Origin: Liolophura sinensis
Lineage: Eukaryota > Mollusca > Polyplacophora > Chitonida > Chitonidae
Length of the DNA: 64,000 bases
Direction: 5' to 3'
Assembly: GCF_032854445.1 (NCBI RefSeq)
Contig: NC_088306.1
Span: 29,607,764 to 29,671,763 of the forward strand
Part shown: piece by piece, positions 1-11,600 of the stretch
Layout of the letters: every line of letters begins with the position of its first letter
How positions within the stretch are numbered: position 1 is the stretch's first letter
Made by a program: the position numbers and the translations under genes
Notes under the pieces: model-generated
The model's input: only the letters and a program-made list of their open reading frames with translations
Told to the model about the DNA's origin: nothing
The model's database searches: none

Positions 1-154
1 CATTTTCAGTGGAAATCAAGCCAAGTAAACACAGAAAAGCGTTAAATTTATTTATTCAAATGATTCATATTTAATTATTGCCTTAACCTGTAAGACATTT
101 TGAATATAATTTAATTGGTGTACCATACTGAAGAGTACTGTGCTCACACAAAGG

Positions 155-265
155 TCATGCTAGCTTCCTCTCCAGTGGTACATGGGAAGATCTGCCAGCA
201 ACCTGCGGGTCTCCCCCACACTCTGCTCAGTTTCCACCCACCATAATGCTTGCCTTCGCCTTGTA
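155..265 (+). repeat. RUDI-like SINE fragment
   Basis: Truncated copy of the abundant SINE of this window. It keeps the central segment (cttcctctcc ... gggaagatctgcc ... cacccaccataatgc) and ends at the 'gtaagtga' block. The tRNA-like head and the 3' tail are missing. Confidence 0.7.
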
Positions 266-457
266 AGTGAGATAGTCTCACACAAAAGCTCAGGACAGAA
301 GGAAGGACCTTATTGTGACAAGAGGAAACCTTATTGTGAAAGGAGGAAATCCAGAAGAAAATTATTGTATCTGGTCAGGTATCAACCAGAGACCTACAGA
401 ACCATGATCACAACCGAACCTGCTGAATCTGGACATGATCATTACAATGGTACATAC

Positions 458-986
458 AGAATCCAATGTCTTCATCCAGTAGGTGTTTGTGATTCAGCAG
501 GTGATCTTGGACAAATTCTTTGTCCTCCATAGGCCGAGCACACACCAACTGATACAAATCTGCCAGGAGGGATCTCGTCTCAGGATCCCTAACTGAAAAA
601 ACAAAAATTAGCAGTTTTGTCTGATGTGAAAGCATAATAGCATCTTGTTTAATGAGTGAATAAATGTTTATTGTTTCGATGTGGTTTAAATGTCATCTAT
701 AACATGAAGATACCAGGCACATTACTCACTGGCCTATTCCCTTCTGATGAGCACATGAAACAAAACAGCACCAACCATGCCAATTTTTCTCAAATTACAT
801 GTATGACCTGATTCAGGATTGAACCCTCGACCTCCAAATTGTTATGAATAAATGATAAACAAACAGCTTCTTATGCTGAATGTACAAGTAACTCAAAGTC
901 TAAATTAATATACCAAAGATCCAGAACACCACAGAGAAGATTGCAATAAAGAAAGCCTGCTTACGGTTGGTTGATTCCTCTGACAT
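458..986 (-). CDS. Two 5' exons of an unidentified gene (partial, runs off the left edge)
   Basis: I do not recognise this gene. A first coding exon at 986-965 (start MSEESTN) has a donor CC|gtaagc and ends in phase 1. The next exon, 592-458, has an acceptor tttttcag and a donor T|gtatgt, and joins in phase to give L-RDPETRSLLADLYQLV ... LLDEDIGF, about 52 residues in all. The peptide is acidic and leucine-rich, predicted helical, with no signal peptide. Support is the phase-matched splice pair and the protein-like composition; nothing was matched to a family. A possible further 5' exon lies at about 1887-1876 (ATG AAA CAG GAG followed by gtaaat). It would join in frame to an acceptor 'atttag' just before the ATG at 986, adding MKQESQ. 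The rest of the gene would lie left of the window. Confidence 0.4.
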
Positions 987-999
987 CTGGCTCTAAATG

Positions 1000-2270
1000 T
1001 TGTGGCTATCCTAAGGCAATCCCACAGGCACTGTCGCATGATGTTGCACCTAAGGAGCAGGGAATCTACACTGTAAAAAACAAAGGGTGTTAGTGATCTT
1101 ATGGCAGGATGTGCTTCTTTCATTTATGATCTTCACAGCGCATATTACCAGAAAATGTTGGTTAGTAAGTACAAAATAAAACTGCAATGAAGAAATCGGA
1201 CACAGCCAAAAAGGAAACTTGGCAACAAAACAGCGCTGAGGAGTACACCAGACGAAGCCAACATACATTGTCAAAAAGGAAACCATGCAGGCAGCTAATA
1301 AAGAAAGAGGAAACCTGGCCGAGACGAAAAGAGAACACTTATCCACTTCACTTAAGTCCTTGCTGTACCTGGCTATGTTTCTACATAAACAAACCCCCCA
1401 TAGAGCTACACATAAAGCTACAATCAAAATGATAATGTACAGTAACATTTTATAATGTACCACCCTTATTATTCATAGGCTTACTAAATATTTCATCAAA
1501 ACACCAAACAAATAAATAAATACTTCATGAATGTGTGTTTTGGGATGAGCAACTCTTTAATTACTGCCATTTAATACTGCCATTATCCATCTTTCTGGAA
1601 TGAATATATATCTGTTTAAAATCTATGGTGAATAAAATTAACCAATCAAAACAGTAACAGCACTCATGAGCTCAACTGCCATGGGCTAGTGCAGTGTACG
1701 TAGTTTGTCATGCTACGCCTCCGTCGTCTGGTTTCCTTTTGAGGGCTCCAGCCGGTAACAGGGTATGGCGTACATTACGTGTCACCACCGTACAAAGCAG
1801 TACGTATAGAAAGCCTAGAAACATGAGTACCGATGAAAACATATTTTTTACCTTGCTCACAAGTGGCTCAACATTTACCTCCTGTTTCATTTTCTTCTTT
1901 CTGTTGCTTCCTCTGTGACCCTGTCACTGTCAGTCAACCCGCGTGCTGCCGCTGGCTGCAACAGGAGAGTTGCGCCAAAGGGAGTGAACTCAGCCATGAT
2001 ACCAGGCTGATTTGGGAATAAATTATAATTAATAAATGAACTTAGGCCCTATATGACTATCTTAATTGTACGCACTAACGCACTAGAAACTTGCCACTTT
2101 CATAAGTAATAACTTGTTCAGCATTTGAAAACAGGATCGGGCTATTTTTTTTTTAAGTTATTGTATACATATGAACCCGCGGTTTTGTGGTTCCCAGATA
2201 AGCCAGCCTATTCTTAAACACTTTTTAAAGCAAAATCTGACTTCTAATATTAAAAGCTTGAACAATGATT
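1000..2270. other. Stretch without a confident gene; possible promoter of the minus-strand gene
   Basis: A 137-residue minus-strand reading frame (1463-1050) looks membrane-like only because the strand is T-rich; I could not place it in an exon with good splice sites. Around 1930-1990 the sequence is locally GC- and CpG-rich (gcgcaactc ... cagcacgcggg on the minus strand), which would suit a promoter for the minus-strand gene. Otherwise it is AT-rich sequence with nothing recognisable. Confidence 0.3.
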
Positions 2271-2278
2271 TGTTTCAG

Positions 2279-2370
2279 TGTGAATGAATGAATGAATACT
2301 TGGGGTTTAACGTCGTACTTGACGATTATTCAGTCATATGACGAAGAGGAGTCATTAGATGTGTGTAGAT
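2279..2370 (-). repeat. Fragment of a second tRNA-derived SINE family
   Basis: The block (gaat)n-acttggggtttaacgtcgta ... gtcatatgacgaagagg matches the tails of the fuller copies at 38842-39207 and 50748-51080. Only the tail-proximal part is present here. Confidence 0.65.
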
Positions 2371-2769
2371 ATATGGGCGATTCTATCAAATGTGACCCAT
2401 CCGCTCTTCTGACACTGTCTCAGATGGCGTTTGTTGGAAATGATCCAAACTTTGAAAACAGCTGAATGGACCATCAAAAGTCACACTTACGATAACGAAC
2501 AGTGTTCATGTCTTATTTTTTGCATTGTTTTGGCTAATTTGTGGACCTACTAGCGGTGAATCTGTCTTTACCGTCACGCTAAATTCACGCTGTGGACTTA
2601 CGCTGCTAAGAAAGACAGCTCTAGATATGATTCAACAACATCTGGACATGTTTAATCTGCAAATTTTAACATCAGTGAGTGAACAAAGTAGATTTCATTT
2701 AATTGCAACAACAGCTGTAATGGTGAATTCTTTGACTTGGGGGGGGGGGGGGCATCAGCGTGAGAAGCC

Positions 2770-4560
2770 TATTGCTTGTATACCACGTACAGCAGGGATG
2801 ATTTCCGGGATGATGTCTGGGCTCTCAATGGCACTGATACCGTCTTCAGAAATCCACCACAGCTTCACACCGAGTGGACGCATGGATACACTGACCGTGC
2901 ATTAGGGAGGTCAGCTCTACCCTTGGCTACTAGTCTGTCTGCGGTCCTTTTTATGAATGAACCTATTCCGTCAGAAGGCGCCTTTCCATGCCCGACTTCT
3001 AGGAAGTTCCAAGTACCAATTAAACCTTATTTATACAGCATCGTGCAGAATAATAAGGTTTTACGGCATCTGTACTGAGCTGTTGGTCCGTCACTTACAA
3101 AACCTAGAATTTCTAGGTCTTCATTTAATTCCTGAAGATGGCGAATAACTGGGTCTAGTTGTCCCCATATGGCGGGTGGATCATGTCTTGTACAGCTGGA
3201 GAGGGTGCAAAACCTGACAGTACTGGATGGTAAGTAGGCTACGCTGGTGTGCAGATATGTCTGTCGGTGAGATGCTCCGAAGTGAACACTCTGTATCTCT
3301 TCACTGTATTTGCATGAGTCATTTTCATAGAAGTCGACATGAAGCACAAGCCGTATTACTGGTAAGGTTTTCTTTCAGTGATCGAAGCTTCTTGTACTGG
3401 TGTGGAATATTGAAGGTGTGTTTACTCAGTTTCTCTCTCTTAGCTTGAAAGTCATCTCTCAGCTGTTCTAAAGTCCCAAATTCCTGTTCCTTGACAATCA
3501 TCTTATATGACTTACCTTCTTCCTTTGTGACTTCACTAAATTTGGATTTCACTGATACCAGCTGGTTTGTAGTCCTGAGTCATGCGCCAAAGAAGGGAAC
3601 TTATTATTCTTACAAACAGAGCAATTCCCGTGCATGCATTCCATGTTTTCGTGGTCACAATGCGTTGCCTCCACCATCTTTTCCAGATCGCTACAGGGCA
3701 GAACATCATGATGGAACAGTTTGTCTGTCAAAAACTGTAAATTGGTATAGATCGCGCGCAGACAGGTTTCCCAGTTATTAATGTTTGAAAGCAATACCCC
3801 AAATGGCCTCAATCTGCAGAAGAGAGAGTGGCTTACTGAAATATATGGATTGCGTGAAAGAAAAAGCAGGTGAAGATTCTTCAATGAATCAGAAAGAAGG
3901 CGCTTTTGTTTCTCCATTTTGAGACGTGTGATTGTCTCTTTTTTTGCCAGCCTTAATTCTACTAGCTTCGTCTTGGTCAAAAATCTCCACAATTTTACCT
4001 TTCAGTTTTGAGAATTTCGTCTGTGTTTTCTTTCTGTGATAATCTTGCACAAGTGTGTTATCGCCGTGTCTCAGGAGTTTACGAGAGATCCCAACTGATT
4101 GTTCTGCTGCCGTAAGAAGTCCATAATTTCTCAAGATTTTGCCTTGTATGACATTTAGAACTGTTTGCTTGGCCCTGTACTTCTTTCCTGTTTTGTAAGA
4201 TGTCGTCAGGTTTTGAGACAGAACATTGTGTAGTAAAAGCGCCCGCTTTACAGTCCTGTAATACTGTCGTCTGTACTTCTCTGCCAGTCGAGCTTTTTTT
4301 TTCTCTCTAGTTTGTCTTCTAGCTGAATGATTCTCCTGTGAGCCATGGCGCTGTCCCCTCCCACCCTACTAGTACCTGCATCCAACCTTGAGCGTGCTAC
4401 AGGAGCCAAGGCAGCTTGTGAATCCTCTGGTGATTGGGGTGGGGTCTGCAGGGTGCCAGACCTATTTGTAATAGCTTGCTGCCTGTTTCTTTTCCGTCGT
4501 CCTGCCTTTTCTTTCTTCCAACGTCTTGTCAGTTTTCGCTTCGCCCTTTCACTTGTGTCT
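2770..4560 (-). pseudogene. Degenerate transposase-like gene with D..D..E motifs
   Basis: Reading the minus strand downward gives one protein broken across frames. First comes a basic N-terminal part (about 4555-4290, SERAKRKLTRRWKKEK, then a TPPQSPE linker). A helical lysine-rich region follows (4290-3890), then a Cys/His patch (about 3640-3600, HCDHENMECMHGNCSVCKNN). A core with HVDFYEND (about 3340) and VSDGPTAQYR (about 3090) comes next, and finally E-x-GHGK-x-x-SDGIG and KRTAD (about 2990-2930). The D, D and E motifs in this order suggest an RNase H-like transposase; I recall similar unnamed proteins scattered through invertebrate and fish genomes but cannot assign a superfamily. It is broken by a homopolymer frameshift near 4295 (nine A's on the coding strand) and by shifts near 3345-3550, 3840 and 3000. 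No terminal inverted repeats were found. Confidence 0.6.
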
Positions 4561-4847
4561 TGGAATCAGTGGAATTGTTATTTTTCCAGCTTGTTTTCAA
4601 CCTTTACAGCTGTTCATTTCATTTTGCCGGTAGTGCTTATACCTTTCGGAATCAGACTTTTTTCTACCTGTATTTACGTACCCTTTCAGAAGCTGTGAGG
4701 GGCTTAAAGTCTGTGGTATGATCCGACCCGCGGGTTTGATCTCGGCTGGAATTAAGATATCCATCTCTTAATCACAGGATCCCGGGTCCCCGACTTCGAG
4801 GCGGGCGCTCTAATTAAGCCACAAAAGTGATCTGTTTCGATGTGAAA

Positions 4848-4925
4848 GCGTTTATTTATTTATTTGACTTGTTAAACGGCATCGTCGAATCAAGAATGTT
4901 TCACTTATACGAAAGAGGCACAGTA
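4848..4925 (-). repeat. Diverged RUDI-like SINE 3' fragment
   Basis: tttatttatttatttgactt ... gaatcaagaatgtttcactt ... acgaaag is a diverged version of the 3' tail seen in the other copies (tttatttgattggtgtttta ... actcaagaatatttcactta). It ends beside the TA microsatellite. Confidence 0.5.
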
Positions 4926-4935
4926 CCCATAATAA

Positions 4936-4937
<2 letters not shown>

Positions 4938-5007
<70 letters not shown>
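4938..5007. repeat. (TA)n microsatellite
   Basis: About 35 consecutive TA/AT dinucleotides. A short imperfect inverted repeat built on 'catggaggaatata' and 'tatatacctccatg' follows at 5050-5094. Confidence 0.95.
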
Positions 5008-5010
<3 letters not shown>

Positions 5011-5347
5011 CAAATGATTATATGTTCCCAGTGGATTGATCAGTAATATCATGGAGGAATATACATATATAGATATAACCATATATACCTCCATGGTAAT
5101 ATCTTTACTCCCAGATGATATGAATAGTCGATAAGTCAGAAGTGTTTAGCACTGACTCCTGTACGCGGCACATAACGTTTTTCAGACTTCGGCATCAGTA
5201 AATTAATCAGTTTAACGAATTAAATTTAATTTTAACATTCCACATGGTGGTTAAAATGCTAGAGAAAGAAACAAAGATGTCAACTGTTTAAACCGTAACA
5301 TTCTTGGAGCTTATGCGAACATTGTTAGTTGGATAATCGCGGTCATT

Positions 5348-5357
5348 TTCACGTGAC
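5348..5357. promoter_or_regulatory. CACGTG E-box, CLEAR-like (distal)
   Basis: TTCACGTGAC matches the TFEB/MITF 'CLEAR' consensus GTCACGTGAC at 9 of 10 bases. It lies about 270 bp upstream of the WDFY start codon. Function is inferred only from the match and position. Confidence 0.4.
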
Positions 5358-5595
5358 CGCTTATGCGGTAATAGTGAGGCTCTAGATTAGGGTGTCATGC
5401 GGTTGGAAATGGCTACACTTTTATAATAAATGGACTTGTTAACCTTAACGATAGGCTAAGATCAGTTTTTAGAGTATATGCTATCAGCGTATAATGATGC
5501 AAAATATTTGATGAATATCTCTGAAACATTTTTTTTTAAATGTCAGAAATATGTGTCAATGGGAAGGAGGAACTATGATTGCCGAACTGTAGGCT

Positions 5596-5604
5596 GTCAC
5601 GTGA
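5596..5604. promoter_or_regulatory. CACGTG E-box, CLEAR-like (proximal)
   Basis: GTCACGTGA lies 17 bp upstream of the WDFY ATG, so it is in the core promoter or the 5' UTR. It is the second such box within 280 bp of this start. Confidence 0.45.
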
Positions 5605-5621
5605 TACACTCTTCAGTCAAA

Positions 5622-8600
5622 ATGGCTGCGGAAATCAAACCCTCGAGTTCAGGCAGACAAGGGAACATAAGAAAACCCGTTCTGCTGAACAAACTTGAGG
5701 GTATCAACGACGAAGTGAACGCCGCTGTAATTATCCCCCGAGAGGATGGTGTCATCACCGTCTCTGATGATAAGTAAGTCGAGATTTGACTGTTGTAAAT
5801 CAACTGTCAAGTTGTGAAGTTGTGCGTCCCCCGGCCCACTTTTGTTATGGCTGTCATTGATATTTGTTCTGCGCTGCGCTACACGGTATAACTTGGCATT
5901 GTGTCGTAAGACATGTAATAATGTTAAAAGATCACAGGTATTTTGATAAATTGGGTACAAGCTACATAGCCTGATGCGGCTTATATTTACTGATGCGCGG
6001 AGACCACTGCCTTCTTTGTGAACTAGACCTTACACAGTATTAAAAGTTCACATACAATTTCTTGGCGAGAAACTACCCTTCTGACACTGAGCAAATATCA
6101 CTTGCAGGCAGTCTTCATTTGTCATTAAGATTAGGGACTTGGGTGTTCACTTCGAATGAAACATGGAAATATGAGAACGAGATTTTGGATATACATGTAG
6201 GTAACTACCAAAATACAACATTGTATTTTATTTATTTATTTGATTGGTGTTTTACGCCATACTCAAGAATATTTCACTTACACGACGGCGGCCAGCATTA
6301 TGGTGGGTGGAAACCGGGCATAGCCCGGGGGAAACCCACGACCATCCGCAGGTCGCTGGCAGACCTTCCTACTTACGGTCGGAGAGGAAGCCAGCATGAG
6401 CTGAACTTGAACTCAAAGCGACCGCATTGGTGAGAGACTCTTGGGTCATTACGTACAACATTGTAAAGACTTAAATAAATACAATGTACCCACATGTTTA
6501 GACTTAGTATTAACCCCACCTGTGAGTCTAATGTGTAAAACAACCTTGCTGGCCCAACTGCTTTCTTTCCCCATCACCCAAACCTCTTCTCACATACCCT
6601 CAAAATGTAACTACAGTAAGGCTTGAAGGGTAAAGCAGGGTCATTTTACATTTGCAACAATGGGGAAAAATTAGTCTACTGACACCACTGACAGTTTGGT
6701 GATCCGAGATTACTCTGACATTAGGCTTGGCAAAATTTTGTTTAGCCAATGATGGCCCCAAACCAAAGTTAGAGTGCGCTCTATTTCAAAACCCGATGCA
6801 GTTGCCATGGCAGGTTGTCACAGCGTTTGTAACAAAAATACCCCTCAAATATGTCTCCATGGTCTTTGCCATGCATGTTTGCACATGCACATGTTGCTTA
6901 CCTTTTCATCTGTCAGTTTATTCCAAGGACAATGTTGATTTGTTATTTGCTAGACCGCGTGGTCCCTCGATTTCTTGGTAATGCTCAAACCAACCTGCTA
7001 TTCTGAGAACCTTGACGTACTTGACAATGGCAGGTAACTACATGAGGCTTTCTAATGGAACACACTCTGACATTGGATTTTGGCCATGTCCTTGTCTGAA
7101 CCAAATTTTACCAAATCAAATGTCAGAACAATCTCAGACTAACAGGTTGCAAAAACTTATGTCAAAGTAAGAGGTCGCTGGCAAATCTCGGCAAACTCAT
7201 TCAGTCTTTCATTCATTCATATGCCTGGAGTTATCAATAAAAAGCTGTCACTGGCAGAAACTCAACACATCCCTGCACCTCTCTGTCCATTAGTAGCTGT
7301 TCTGGTTGACTCACTCTTCTCTCCTAAATTGATGTTCTGGTGTGTTTTTTTCTTTCAGAACTGTGCGTGTTTGGTTGAGGAGGGACACAGGCCAATACTG
7401 GCCCAGTATCTGTCACTCATTACCATGTAAGTTCTCATAATCCTCAGATTTATTTGTAATACATGTTTTCTCTTTGAACAGGGCGTAAGGTTCAGCTGTA
7501 AGTCCCTAAAAATCTGTAAACATCATCTTGCTGTACAGTGTGTACACATCCTTCATACATATATAATTTTTCTACATTCGTTTTCTTCATATTTCCCTGC
7601 CTCAGCTGCAGCCACATCACTGGCGTACAATGAACAGACCCGCAGGACATTTGTTGGTTTGGACAATGGAACTATATCTGTGAGTATAGTACAATATTTG
7701 TACAAATTATCTATGTATGCATGGTTATTTTTGTAAACCATGAGGACATGTGTCCCCAATTTGAAATCTGCTTGTGCATGGCGTATGGATTTGTGCATGT
7801 CCGTGTTGAGGGGGTGGGTTAGTAGGCAGTCTTAGCCAAGTGGTCAAGAGGGAGGGAGGGTGTTGACGGGGTGGGTCAGTAGGCAATCATAACTGAGGGG
7901 TTAAGATTGAGCGAGGGTGTTGAGGGGGTGGGTCAATAGGCAGTCATAGCCAGGAGGTCAAGATGGAAGGAAGGTGTTGAGCGGGTAGGTCAGTAGGCAA
8001 TCATAGCTGAGGGGTTAAGATTGAGCGAGGGTGTTGAAGGGGTGGGTCAATAGGCAGTCATAGCCAGGAGGTCAAGATGGAAGGAAGGTGTTGAGCGGGT
8101 GGGTCAGTAGGCAGTCATAGCTGAGGGGTTATGATGGAGGGTGTTGAGCGGGTGGGTCAGTAGGCAGTCATAGCCAAGGGGTTAAGATGGAAGGAAGGTG
8201 TTGAGGGGGTAGGTCAGTAGGCAGTCATAGCCAAGGGGTCAAGATCCCTGATTTTCAGGTGTAAGGAAACAGAAGGGTTCGAAATGAACGGTGCATGGTT
8301 GCACATATGTATTCACCTTTTCTCTCACAATAATACTGACCGTCGTTGTTTAAGAGAAATATTCTTGAGCAGGGTGAAAACACCAATCAGATAAATGCAT
8401 ATATGTATTTATGCATTGCACCTAAAGTGTTTCCCTGTGCAGCCATTTCTCAATCTTGGTGCACAGCTAGACTCACAAAACTGTGATGTCACATGTATGA
8501 CTTGCCGGCCTAGGATAGCAAACCGTTGAAATTCCTCTGCCTTCATTAACTTTATCTCAGGGTCTTGGTGACAGAAACTGGTCAATAACACCTGTAAGGG

Positions 8601-11600
8601 TGTTTTAAGGCAAATACATGTATGTATGGTTTCATTTTTTTTTTCTAGAATTTTTCCCACATATAAAATAGTTTTAAAACATGACATTTTATTGTTGCCT
8701 GTAGTGACCCAGAGGGCATGAGTCACGTCACACCCAGAATCCCTGGCTGTCTGTAGTGACCCAGAGGGCATGAGTCACGTCACATCCAGAATCCCTGGCT
8801 GTCTGTAGTGACCCAGAGGGCATGAGTCACGTCACATCCAGAATCCCTGGCTGTCTGTAGTGACCCAGAGGGCATGAGTCACGTCACACCCAGAATCCCT
8901 GGCTGTCTGTAGTGACCCAGAGGGCATGAGTCACGTCACATCCAGAATCCCTGGCTGTCTGTAGTGACCCAGAGGGTATGAGTCACGTCACACCCAGAAT
9001 CCCTGGCTGTCTGTAGTGACCCAGAGGGTATGAGTCACGTCACACCCAGAATCCCTGGCTGTCTGTAGTGACCCAGAGGGCATGAGTCACGTCACACCCA
9101 GAATCCGCGGTAGTCTGTAGTGACCCAAAGGGTATGAGTCACGTCACACCCAGAATCCCTGGCTGTCTGTAGTGACCCAGAGGGCATGAGTCACGTCACA
9201 CCCAGAATCCCTGGCTGTCTGTAGTGACCCAGAGGGCATGAGTCACGTCACACCCAGAATCCGCGGTAGTCTGTAGTGACCCAGAGGGTATGAGTCACGT
9301 CACATCCAGAATCCCTGGCTGTCTGTAGTGACCCAGAGGGTATGAGTCACGTCACACCCAGAATCCGCGGTAGTCTGTAGTGACCCAGAGGGTATGAGTC
9401 ACGTCACACCCAGAATCCGCGATAGTCTGTAGTGACCCAGAGGGCATGAGTCACGTCACACCCAGAATCCCTGGCTGTCTGTAGTGACCCAGAGGGCATG
9501 AGTCACGTCACACCCAGAATCCGCGGTAGTCTGTAGTGACCCAGAGGGTATGAGTCACGTCACATCCAGAATCCCTGGCTGTCTGTAGTGACCCAGAGGG
9601 TATGAGTCACGTCACACCCAGAATCCGCGGTAGTCTGTAGTGACCCAGAGGGTATGAGTCACGTCACACCCAGAATCCCTGGCTGTCTGTAGTGACCCAG
9701 AGGGCATGAGTCACGTCACACCCAGAATCCAAGGCTGTCTGTAGTGACCCAGAGGGTATGAGTCACGTCACACCCAGAATCCGCGGTAGTCTGTAGTGAC
9801 CCAGAGGGTATGAATCACGTCACACCCAGAATCCGCGATAGTCTGTAGTGACCCAGAGGGTATGAGTCACGTCACACCCAGAATCCGCGGTAGCCTGTAG
9901 TGACCCAGAGGGTATGAGTCACGTCACACCCAGAATCCGCGGTAGTCTGTAGTGACCCAGAGGGCATGAGTCACGTCACATCCAGAATCCCTGGCTGTCT
10001 GTAGTGACCCAGAGGGTATGAGTCACGTCACATCCAGAATCCCTGGCTGTCTGTAGTGACCCAGAGGGTATGAGTGACACCCAGAATCCAGGGCTGTTTG
10101 TAGTGACCCAGAGGGTATGAGTGACGTCACACCCAGAATCCGCAGCTGTCTGTAGTGACCCAGAGGGCATGAGTCACGTCACACCCAGAATTCGCGATAG
10201 TCTGTAGTGACCCAGAGGGTATGAGTCACGTCACACCCAGAATCCGCGGTAGCCTGTAGTGACCCAGAGGGTATGAGTCACATCACACCCAGAATCCGCA
10301 GCTGTCTGTAGTGACCCAGAGGGTATGAGTCACGTCACACCCAGAATCCGCGATAGTCTGTAGTGACCCAGAGGGTATGAGTCACGTCACACCCAGAATC
10401 CGCGGTAGCCTGTAGTAACCCAGAGGGTATGAGTCACATCACACCCAGAATCCGCAGCTGTCTGTAGTGACCCAGAGGGTATGAGTCACGTCACATCCAG
10501 AATCCCTGGCTGTCTGTAGTGACCCAGAGGGCATGAGTCACGTCACACCCAGAATCCCTGGCTGTCTGTAGTGACCCAGAGGGTATGAGTCACGTCACAC
10601 CCAGAATCCGCGATAGTCTGTAGTGACCCAGAGGGTATGAGTCACGTCACATCCAGAATCCCTGGCTGTCTGTAGTGACCCAGAGGGCATGAGTCACGTC
10701 ACCCAGAATCCCTGGCTGTCTGTAGTGACCCAGAGGGTATGAGTCACGTCACATCCAGAATCCCTGGCTGTCTGTAGTGACCCAGAGGGTATGAGTCACG
10801 TCACATCCAGAATCCCTGGCTGTCTGTAGTGACCCAGAGGGTATGAGTCACGTCACATCCAGAATCCCTGGCTGTCTGTAGTGACCCAGAGGGCATGAGT
10901 CACGTCACATCCAGAATCCCTGGCTGTCTGTAGTGACCCAGAGGGCATGAGTCACGTCACATCCAGAATCCCTGGCTGCCTGTAGTGACCCAGAGGGCAT
11001 GAGTCACGTCACATCCAGAATCCCTGGCTGTCTGTAGTGACCCAGAGGGTATGAGTCACGTCACATCCAGAATCCCTGGCTGTCTGTAGTGACCCAGAGG
11101 GTATGAGTCACGTCACATCCAGAATCCACGGTAGTCTATAGTGACCCAGAGGGCATGAGTCACGTCACGTCCAGAATCCCTGGCTGTCTGTAGTGACCCA
11201 GAGGGTATGAGTGACACCCAGAATGTCTGTAGTGACCCAGAGGGCATGAGTCACGTCACATCCAGAATCCCTGGCTGTCTGTAGTGACCCAGAGGGTATG
11301 AGTCACGTCACACCCAGAATCCGCGGTAGTCTGTAGTGACCCAGAGGGTATGAGTCACGTCACACCCAGAATCCGCGATAGTCTGTAGTGACCCAGAGGG
11401 TATGAGTGACGTCACACCCAGAATCTACGGCTGTCTGTAGTGACCCAGAGGGTATGAGTCACGTCACACCCAGAATCCCTGGCTGTCTGTAGTGACCCAG
11501 AGGGTATGAGTGACGTCACACCCAGAATCCCTGGCTGTCTGTAGTGACCCAAAGGGTATGAGTCACGTCACACCCAGAATCCGCGATAGTCTGTAGTGAC

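Noticed and set aside
1050-1463. 137-codon membrane-like minus-strand ORF
   Set aside because: The hydrophobic composition follows from a T-rich strand. The frame does not join the adjacent splice-supported exons.
4728-4830. tRNA-like stretch (ggtttgatctcggctgg ... gaggcgggcgctctaatta)
   Set aside because: It vaguely resembles a SINE head on either strand, but neither an A-box/B-box pair nor a matching copy elsewhere in the window could be shown.
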